Below, piece by piece: positions 56,942 to 64,000 of a stretch of DNA of 64,000 nt. Numbering within the stretch: position 1 is the stretch's first letter; every line of letters begins with the position of its first letter. Below the pieces are notes generated by a model that did not search any database, had not been told where the DNA came from, and saw only the letters and a program-made list of their open reading frames with translations. A program made the position numbers and the translations under genes. Source of the DNA: Carya illinoinensis (taxonomy: Eukaryota > Streptophyta > Magnoliopsida > Fagales > Juglandaceae); assembly GCF_018687715.1 (NCBI RefSeq), contig NC_056753.1, forward strand, positions 27,343,445 to 27,407,444, given 5' to 3'.

Positions 56942-57760
56942 GCTTTCTTCTCCTATAAGCCATTTTGAACCTGAAATTTAAAAAATAAACAAAGAAATTT
57001 AGTTATAAAATATAATACATGAACACTCACAAGATTATATGTTGATTAAAACAATGAGATACTGTTTTGTGTTATACCGTTCGACTGACTCATTACAAGT
57101 TTGAACAGATGACACTTTTCAAACGATTACATAACCATTCAAACATTATAGAATTGTGCATATCGTTCAAACGTATATTATATACGTTTACACTCAATAT
57201 TTAATAACTATTCAAACAGTTTCTCCAACTTTCGAGGCTTGACTTTCTTCTATTCAAACGCATAAACCATTTTTCGAAAAGATTGAAACTCGAACTCAAC
57301 ACAATGGCTAAGTCAACTTAGTGGCCATTAAGACGAAAAGAATTGTGGATTCCTTTCGTTCTTCTACAAATAATAAACATACAAGGCCTTGTGTTTTCTG
57401 GCCACCTACTATGTCCATCGATGCAAAATACAAAAAAAAATGATTATCTTATTTTTCTACAAATAATCAATCCAAACAACTCCAAATCAACCTATTAAAT
57501 GCATGTACCTCTTGACTAGAAGTAGCGTTGAATGTGGCAATAATGATAGCAGCCAAAATGAAGGAGGAGTGTTAGAACCGAGAGAGATTTCAATGATTAT
57601 TTGTTTGGGAACAATGCGACGATCAATCAATACTCCCAGACGGCCCTTCTATGTTTTATGCTGCTTAAACAAAATTTTCTACATTCAAATGATACAATTC
57701 AAACAATAATTCTATGTTAGAACTTAGGTTATTTGTATTTCGAACTATTTATATTTTAAC

Positions 57761-59782
57761 TCTATTAAATTAATTAAGATTTGATTTTTTTTTTTATAGA
57801 ATTAAGATTTGAAATTTAGTATAATATATATAAAATATATACTATATATATCATACTATATGTATACCATAGACCATGCATCTACGTGCAATAATGTTAA
57901 TTTGTGTAAACTTGTCAAGTCCTGATCCATTCAGTTATAAACCAATATTTATTATTTAGATTTTATATTCAATTTTATTTTATTTTTTGTTTCTTAGAAC
58001 GCACTCATTAATAATAATATCTCGATTTTTTTTTTTCTTTTTTTCCTTTAACAGGTCAATTGTGGCCTTTCCACTAAAACGTACGCGCGATCTTCAAAGA
58101 GACTCTCCCCTACTCTCTTGGCTCTATTAGTTGACTACCATTTTATTGAAAGATTGCTGCTGGCTTTTTTTATTCCCGTTTGTTTTTAGAGATTAGAAAT
58201 AGGATAAAATGAGATAAAAGTTAAAATTTAAATAAAATATTATTAGAATATATATTTTTTAATATTATTTTTATTTTAAAATTTAAAAATATTAAATTAT
58301 TTATTTTATTTTGTGTGAAAATTTAAGAAAGTTATAATGATTAGATAAGATGAGATGAGATGAGATGAGATAAAAAGTTTTGTTAAAGTGAATAAAAACA
58401 TATACACACATAACACTCGTAGATCATATATGTGATCCATTTGTACCAAAAACCTGTGAATCAAGTCAAAGAAAAAACACAATCAAACTCAAATTGATAT
58501 ATATGGTGTATTTAGGTCTACATTATACATTGATTATATTGAAGTACTATATTAAGAAGATGAATTTGTACAAATATGGAATAAAAAGCTTAATATTTTT
58601 CTTAGACTAAGGGAAATATTAGTTATTTTTCTTCAGATCATATATTTATGCTCATTTTTGCCTTATTAGTAATTATTTAGTTTCAAATTTTAGAAGTGAT
58701 TCTGATTTTTTTTAACCAAATTTTTTGTAGAATTCTTCTTTATTTTTGTATTAAATTCTCATACAATAATTTATATTTTTCCATTTTTGAAAAAATCTTC
58801 ATAATTTCAAATTTTATAACTATTTAAGTCCGGTTTGTGAGTTCCATAAAATTTTTCGAATTTTTTTATTAATCAATATTATTTAAATTTTTTTTCTCTA
58901 TATTTTGGATAAAATCTTGTCTTTTTTATGTTAATCATTTATTGAAACTAACTGTAAGAATTAATCTCTATTTTATCCAGTGTCACTCAAGCTGATGCAT
59001 GCTCGAGTACCTGGTGATCAGACTTGAGAAATAATACATGATCGATCAAGTACAAGGGAAAAATCGAAGTAGATCAATTACTAGTACTAGTACTACTTTA
59101 GCATCCAGCTTCAAACTATGATATAAATAATATTTCTATAATTATATAAGCAACATTTATTTCTTGTTAAAATAAATAAATTTTCGTATTATATTCATCA
59201 TAAAGAAAAATAGTTAACTCAGCGGCCGAATTATCCAATTCTCCCTAGCTAGCTAAGTAATCAAAAGATAAAAATAAATATAGAGACAATTCTTAATCAA
59301 TTATTACACTACAATATGATCTTAACGTGATACTGTCATACAATAATAATATAATATAATGATTTTTAACATGTATATATCGAAAAAAACTTACCGGAAA
59401 CGACATGAGTGATAATAAGTTTCTACAAAGATAAAATTATAGGTTATGTAAGGATCTCAAATTTTTTTGAAAAAGAATAAAGTTTATTATTAAAAAATTA
59501 TGATTTTTTTTTTATATATCTCATATTTATTTATTTTTTAATTTAAAACAAAAATACGCGATGTCGACTATAAATATATATTCTCTTTTATAATAAACGA
59601 GTTTGACCACAGAGGAAGGCCGTGTTCTGGAAGCTGACTATAGCCCCCTTTAACCACACGTGACAAATTAATACAAATCAAACAACTATTGTAATCTATA
59701 TGCTTCCCAGAAACACCATAAATAAAAACACACTTTTACACTTACTTAACGCCAGTACTTAATTGTTTAATTGGTCTCGATT
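57761..59782 (+). promoter_or_regulatory. Upstream region of TIR-B
   Basis: It aligns with 10016-12256, including the ATACTATATATATCATACTA block (57838), the MITE and the final ~130 bases before the start codon. The last part (59668-59782) is the most conserved: AATCAAACAACTATTG, ATATGCTTCCCAGAAACACC, CTTAATTGTTTAATTGGTC. No single TATA box is certain. A Fagales-type MITE is included. Confidence 0.5.
58176..58392. mobile_element. Fagales-type MITE, copy B
   Basis: It runs from CGTTTGTTTTTAGAGATTAG through TAAAATATTATTAGAATATA to GATGAGATGAGATGAGATG and AAAAGTTTTGTT. This is the better preserved partner of 10726-10920 and the main clue for a Fagales host. Confidence 0.65.
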
Positions 59783-60524
59783 ATGGAAGCCATGCCGCGC
59801 GTATTACATGCTTTGGCAAAGAGCGTTGCCCGTCCAGCTTGCTGCAGGAACGTCCATGTCCAAGCAATAATACCATCCCAACACGACGTGTTCATAAGCC
59901 ACCGGGGGCGGGATACCAGAAGAAACATTGCTGGGTTACTCTACGACAACCTTCTCCGGCTTGGGCTTAGTCCTTTCCTGGACTACCGAAACATGAAAGC
60001 TGGTGATAAATTGTACGAAAAGATTGATACTGTCATTCCATATTGTAAAGTTGGTGTTGTAGTGTTCTCGCCCGGATATTGTGAGTCCTTGTATTATTGT
60101 CTACATGAATTGGCTCTTCTAATGGAATGCCAGAAAAAAGTTATACCCATCTTTTATAATGTCAAACCGTCCCAGCTTCGGGTTGGGATCAACAAATACA
60201 ATGGAACTTGTGTTCCAGCAGAAAAGCTTGAGAGATTCAAAAGAGCACTTGAAGAGGCTAAAGATATCCTTGGACTTCGCTTTGATTCGTCGACAGGGTA
60301 CTTTAATTTTCTATCTTTTTCTTCATCCTTTTTCTTATTTGGAATGGTCTTTTTGATATGACTGAACAAATAGTTCATATGTATAAATTATAATATTTTT
60401 ATTTTGTTTATAAAATATTTTTAACATTATTCTGATTTTTTTTTTTTTGATTTTCAGATATTTGTCAGAGTTCCTACAAAATACTTGTGATGCCATCACA
60501 GAGCAGATTGCTCAGAGTTCCTGA
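59783..60524 (+). CDS. TIR-only protein TIR-B (two exons)
   Basis: Exon 1 is 59783-60297 and exon 2 is 60458-60524. The intron is 160 bp with GT..AG borders (CAGG|GTACTT and TTTTCAG|ATAT). The product is 193 aa, a paralogue of TIR-A with one extra Tyr in the CESLYYCLHEL segment and about 14 substitutions. The box reads HRGRDTRRN, closer than copy A (HRGPDTRRN) to the usual R-G-E-D-T-R pattern. Glu109 stands at the catalytic position. The exon-2 tail is YLSEFLQNTCDAITEQ, without the Trp seen in copy A (YWSEF). No NB-ARC or LRR follows. The start is the first ATG, four codons after an in-frame TTG that is not used in plants. The role as a TIR-only NADase-type signalling protein is inferred from the family. 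Confidence 0.85.
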
Positions 60525-60589
60525 AACACTTTCTTCCCTAGAAAACAACCGAAATTTGAAAATACGAGGAATGTCGTGCCACTCACTTC

Positions 60590-60765
60590 TAGTATCACAA
60601 GTTATACGTTGTATTTTTCTTGGCGAGGTAGAAATGTGATTTTCTTGGTGATGGTAACATGTGCGTGTTTCTTTACCGGCCTATTTGGAGAAAATAAAAC
60701 CTTCCATGGCTGGTCAATCTGTTATAATCTAGCTATTCCTATTTTTATTGGTGGCAATATCCCGT
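60590..60765. repeat. Segment present behind TIR-B but not TIR-A
   Basis: It contains GTGCGTGTTTCTTTACC and TTTGGAGAAAATAAAACC, a version of the block found at 18265-18330 and 63825-63870. Copy A passes from GTGATGACACTCATTTGAACC with no such insert. It is a partial extra copy of that repeat. Confidence 0.55.
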
Positions 60766-61345
60766 GACACCGCACATGAACCCAACACAAAATTAATGAG
60801 TTTGAGCTTGGTATATATAAATGAAATCGGATCAAAATGGGTTGACCTGTTAAGACACGATTAATAAACGAGTTAATAACAGGTCTAACCGATCACTAGC
60901 TTAACCTGAAATCAACCAAAAATAATCTATTTAAATTTTATTTTAAAGTTGTAATTTTATTATTATTGGATTGTAATACTAGTATTTCTCAATATGCTTA
61001 TATTTTTATTATTGGATTTGTAATATTGGTTTTATTATAGGTTAAAATCTAAAAGATATTGATACTTTTTGTTAGTACCTAATCTTAATGTTTTTTTAAG
61101 ATAATGTTGCTACTAATAAAAATATACTATAACTTTTATATAAAATTATATTTATTAGGTCAAATAGATTATATAGATTATTTCAATTCATTTACATGAA
61201 ATAACTTAAAACGAGTCATACTGTGTTCATTAATTTTTTATTAATTATTAATAAATAGGTCAAAACAGACAATACAATATGATCTATTATTTAAATACAT
61301 TATGTTAAGATTTAAATGTATGTCTCTTTTAACTTAACGGATTGA
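60766..61345. repeat. Dispersed repeat downstream of TIR-B
   Basis: Paralogue of 13040-13720, with the same AACCCAACAC start and TTATTAATTATTAATAAATA block. No coding content. Confidence 0.5.
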
Positions 61346-61959
61346 ATGCTACCACTAGTTTTTTTTTTAGTACATATGTGATGCCAGCGGCTGCTCGTTT
61401 ACGACATTCTTAAAGAAGGAAGCATAAAACACGTACGGGTCCTTCTACAGCCCCCGACTAATGTGGCATACCACGCGGATTTATTCATAAATAAAAAAAC
61501 AGAAACCAATCAAAATACAGAAACCCGTGACCTGTAGCTCCTACAATCTAGTCATACCCCTCTCCACCTTCACAACCCAATGAAAACACAGAAACCCGTC
61601 AGTTTGAAAGATGATTGGAAGGTGAGAAAATGATGGAAACAAAAAAGAAATTGAACTCTGAAACTTGTATAGTTTAATGGAAATGAACTTTCCATTGATC
61701 CGAATCTCAGCGATTACTAAATTTGTTAACCAAGATGGTATTTTCTCCTCTTTCCCCCAGGTTTTTCAAGGAACCAAGAAACCACAACGATTTTGTTTTA
61801 TGATTTATCAGAGAGCACGGTGGAATACCTTGTTATAGAAGGCTTCTTTACAGTTTCTCTGAGTAGGATCAGATTGAGAGGGGCTGCCATTTTCTTCTGT
61901 TTTGGTTGGGTTCTAGCAACCATTTTTTAGTACTGAAGAAAACCCGAATTGGGTCTTAA

Positions 61960-62001
<42 letters not shown>

Positions 62002-62190
62002 ATAAACTCCTTTTCTTTTTCTCTCGGTTTGTTTCCGAAGTGAACTAGTCTAAAGCTACTCGGTGAAGAGGGTAAGGGGGGGCATTGAACATGAACTTTG
62101 GGTAACGGATCTATTTTGTTCCAACAGTCGACTGTATCATGGGAAAACGTATGCCCAATGGACGGAAGCGAGCGACTGCAATAATTTGGG
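61346..62190. other. Conserved block behind TIR-B with CT tract
   Basis: It aligns with 13745-14950 minus the 14272-14535 piece and the tail. A (CT)n tract lies at 61963-61999. No gene is supported; the antisense Arg/Glu frame over the tract is an artefact. Confidence 0.5.
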
Positions 62191-62719
62191 AGAAAAACGG
62201 TATGTGTGTAATGTATACGAATTTTACAATCCCATGTATCAGTCAATTAACACCCATTCGTAAATTTATTTTGGTGAGATCTATTTATGAACCAAACAAT
62301 TCTCTAGATAAGCTGTAACTGACACATGCCTATATAAATATATATATATATTATATATGAGAAATTTTATTTGTAGTCTTTTTATATGGACTGCATATGC
62401 AGACTCTTTATTAAATAAAAAAAATATTATTGTAAGATGAATATTTTAGTAATTTAAAAAATTTTAAAGATAAAATTATCTATATCTATATTACAATTTC
62501 TATTTATAAATTATATGTAGCATTATTTATTATATATCGTGTAATGTTGGATATGACGCAACCCACTATGGCAGCTCAAGTCAACTATGCACAAATCAAC
62601 TATGGGACCGCACAATATATATTGTATAATATATATTATATATATACAATATATATTCTGTAACGTTGGATATGACGCAACCCAGTATGGTGGCACAAGT
62701 CAACTATGGGAGTCTGGGA
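62191..62719. repeat. Repeat shared with 18050-18260, partly doubled
   Basis: 62200-62335 matches 18055-18190. A ~50-base block with GTTGGATATGACGCAACCC occurs at 62540-62589 and again at 62659-62709, divided by AT-rich sequence. The second copy continues into the target site of the retroposon. Confidence 0.65.
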
Positions 62720-63796
62720 TGCACTGAAACCCAACCTCCGTTTTAGAGAGAGAACCTCTCGCATCTCTCTAAAACCAGCAAAAAGAAAAGCTCCCCTCGG
62801 AGGGAGGTGGGAGCTTCGGCTCCTCCCTCCCTCCGTTAGTTTTCTTTCCCTTCTGTTTAGTTTTCCTTTTTAGTTTTTTCTGGTGTGGCGCAGGGCTTTT
62901 AGGGGCTGAGGTTCAGATGTTTGCTAAGGGAGAGGCCGGTTGTTCTCGAGGCCACAGGGCGGCGTAAGATGGCAGGATCTGCTCCGTCCTGAGCTAGTGA
63001 AGATGAAGACGAGGTGGCCCACTGCATCCAAGTTGGCGCTGGTCAGATGTAGATGAATCGCCGGAGAAGTGCATGGAGATGGAATGAAGAGGGGTTGCCC
63101 TGGTTCTTATCTCTGTCGACGTATACCGGAAAGCAGAGATTGGAGATTGGAGAGCATGCATGGATCCGGAAGGGTTCAGTCAACGGAAAGGATCTTGGAG
63201 CCGTGCGCAGTACTTGTATTTCGGAGGCGTGAGTAGTCCGTGAAGAGTTTTGGAGCCGTGAGCTTGGGGGAGAAGTGGTGTCTCTATAAATCCCTACACC
63301 TGGTTGGAGGGAAGGCGCCGCACGAGAGGATGCAGCAGCTGTAGGAAGCGATGTAAACCTAGTGGCCAATGGGCCGGGTTTTGTTTTGGGCTGGGCAGTA
63401 CGTTTGTTTTGGGCTGGGCCCAAGCTGCTTAAGTTGTGTTTTTGTTGTATTTTTAGTTTTTTTAGTTTGTTTTAGTTGGCAGTAGTAAACTTAGTCTCTA
63501 GGACCGAGGGTCCGTAGAGTTTAGTACTCCACTCCTTGGGAGGGGGAGGTGTGTGGGCTGTCTTAGACGGTGGTCTAAGACAGAGTTAAGTCTCTCAGAC
63601 AGTAGTCTGGAGGCCTGTCTCTCAGACTTTTAGTCTGGAGTCGTTGGACAAGACCCTGTCAGCCGCAAAAAAATTTGTGGATTGAAGTGCGTAAAAAGGA
63701 TAGAATTTGACTTGTATCTTGCAGGTTAAAAGTTGTAATTGTCCGCCTTTATGATGAATGAAACTATGTTTCACTTTAAAAAAAAAAAGAAAAAAA
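62720..63796 (+). mobile_element. Poly(A)-tailed non-LTR retroposon, non-autonomous
   Basis: The body ends in a near-pure A tract (63778-63796) and is flanked by perfect 18-bp copies of AACTATGGGAGTCTGGGA (62702-62719 and 63797-63814). This is the signature of target-primed reverse transcription. The ~1.08-kb body has no supported protein frame. Its 3' end has ATGATGAATGAAACTATG, and 63590-63650 has short repeats (TCTCTCAGAC.. and TAGTCTGGAG). It could be a LINE with the coding part deleted, or a processed non-coding transcript. The 18.2-kb relative (18240-18290) has the unbroken target sequence, with differences. Confidence 0.85.
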
Positions 63797-64000
63797 AACT
63801 ATGGGAGTCTGGGACCGTATTGTGCCTGTTTCTTTATCCTATTTGGAGAAAATGGGTCGACCTTGACTCTGCGATAATCTATTCGAATGTTCATTTCGGT
63901 ATACATGATCTGACACCACCACCTGCTTGTTTTTGACATTCTAAAAGGAGCAAACATAATACCAGCGCGTCATATAAATACATAGATGCATATATATATA
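63797..64000. repeat. Continuation of the 18.05-kb type repeat
   Basis: After the target duplication the sequence matches 18255-18440: GTTTCTTTATCCTATTTGGAG, TATTCGAATGTTC and the single CACCACCTGCTTGTTTTTGACATT unit. The match ends about 63950; the window closes in AT-rich DNA. Confidence 0.65.

Larger units (their letters stand above)
53265..57760. mobile_element. CACTA (En/Spm) element remnant, duplication copy B
   Basis: The terminus CACTACAACAAAA at 53265 is preceded by ATCA and is typical of plant CACTA elements. (A/G)TTCGAA(C/T)-type motifs recur at 53360-53820 and again at 57080-57310 and 57720-57752, as subterminal repeats. The opposite terminus (TTTTGTTGTAGTG expected) was not found, so the right border is a guess. 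The region carries a decayed minus-strand gene and an LTR-like insertion. Confidence 0.6.

Noticed and set aside
63043..63423. Antisense 126-codon frame in the retroposon
   Set aside because: It runs against the direction of the poly(A) tail and is low-complexity; no support as a gene.
1..64000. CRISPR arrays, operons, tRNA or rRNA genes
   Set aside because: None seen; GTTCGAA(T/C) words near 4.3, 6.2, 53.5 and 57.2 kb resemble a tRNA T-loop but lie in CACTA subterminal arrays without tRNA folding partners.

Overview
This window is repeat-rich nuclear DNA from a dicot plant. Several short repeats are of the kind I associate with Fagales (walnut, pecan or oak type): the element with a tandem GAGAT motif at 58176-58392, its decayed relative at 10726-10920, and the 'pale' repeat at 22270-22500. 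The order-level guess is only moderately sure; eukaryotic plant origin is certain from spliced genes, Ty1/copia, Ty3/gypsy, LINE, CACTA, hAT, Helitron and MITE sequence. Nothing prokaryotic was seen, and no tRNA or rRNA gene was recognised.

The only credible intact genes are two closely related two-exon genes on the + strand, each encoding a short TIR-only protein: TIR-A (12257-12992, 192 aa) and TIR-B (59783-60524, 193 aa). They lie in two direct copies of one ancestral segment. Copy A runs from 4282 to about 14950 and copy B from about 53340 to 62190. Each copy has a CACTA-like remnant (with a decayed plant-transposon protein gene on the minus strand), then AT-rich DNA with a Fagales-type MITE, then the TIR gene, then a shared 3' repeat and a CT microsatellite. 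The copies differ by insertions, each readable against the empty site in the other copy: a solo LTR at 6701-9975 (itself holding a hAT-type element) and a MITE at 10334-10507 only in A; a TG..CA element of 1,669 bp at 54522-56190 only in B. A poly(A)-tailed retroposon (62720-63796) sits beyond B, with an 18-bp target duplication. A third, headless copy of the TIR upstream region lies at 30256-30436 and breaks just before the start codon.

Region by region: 1-349 is the end of a gypsy-type LTR; 350-4281 a decayed copia element; 4282-14950 duplication copy A; 14950-18050 a block missing from copy B, with an ankyrin-like fragment and a GC-rich hAT-type element; 18050-18440 a repeat shared with the right end of the window; 18878-21035 a decayed Tat-like gypsy element cut by another gypsy LTR (21036-21950); 22200-27400 MITEs, peroxidase exon fragments and a spliced gene remnant with tandem exons; 27700-30440 a minisatellite and the third TIR upstream copy; 30585-33110 a minus-strand LINE; 33577-35576 a second Tat-like element; 35577-37270 a peroxidase pseudogene between inverted repeats; 37334-42029 a minus-strand copia element with a perfect 5-bp target duplication; 42502-43630 the start of the same gypsy LTR family; 45185-45462 an A-rich tandem duplication; 46866-48900 a plus-strand LINE; 49566-50286 the 3' end of a Helitron with an RPA-like gene fragment; 50300-53264 AT-rich DNA and a Mutator-type MITE; 53265-62190 duplication copy B; 62190-64000 repeats and the retroposon.

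The window therefore reads as a small TIR-only gene family being duplicated inside a transposon-dense region. The nested, dateable insertions and the gene fragments carried by transposons are its most informative content. I found no clearly new molecular system; the best candidates for a second look are the TIR-only pair (with an intron-retention reading frame that would add a hydrophobic tail) and the peroxidase fragment bracketed by inverted repeats.
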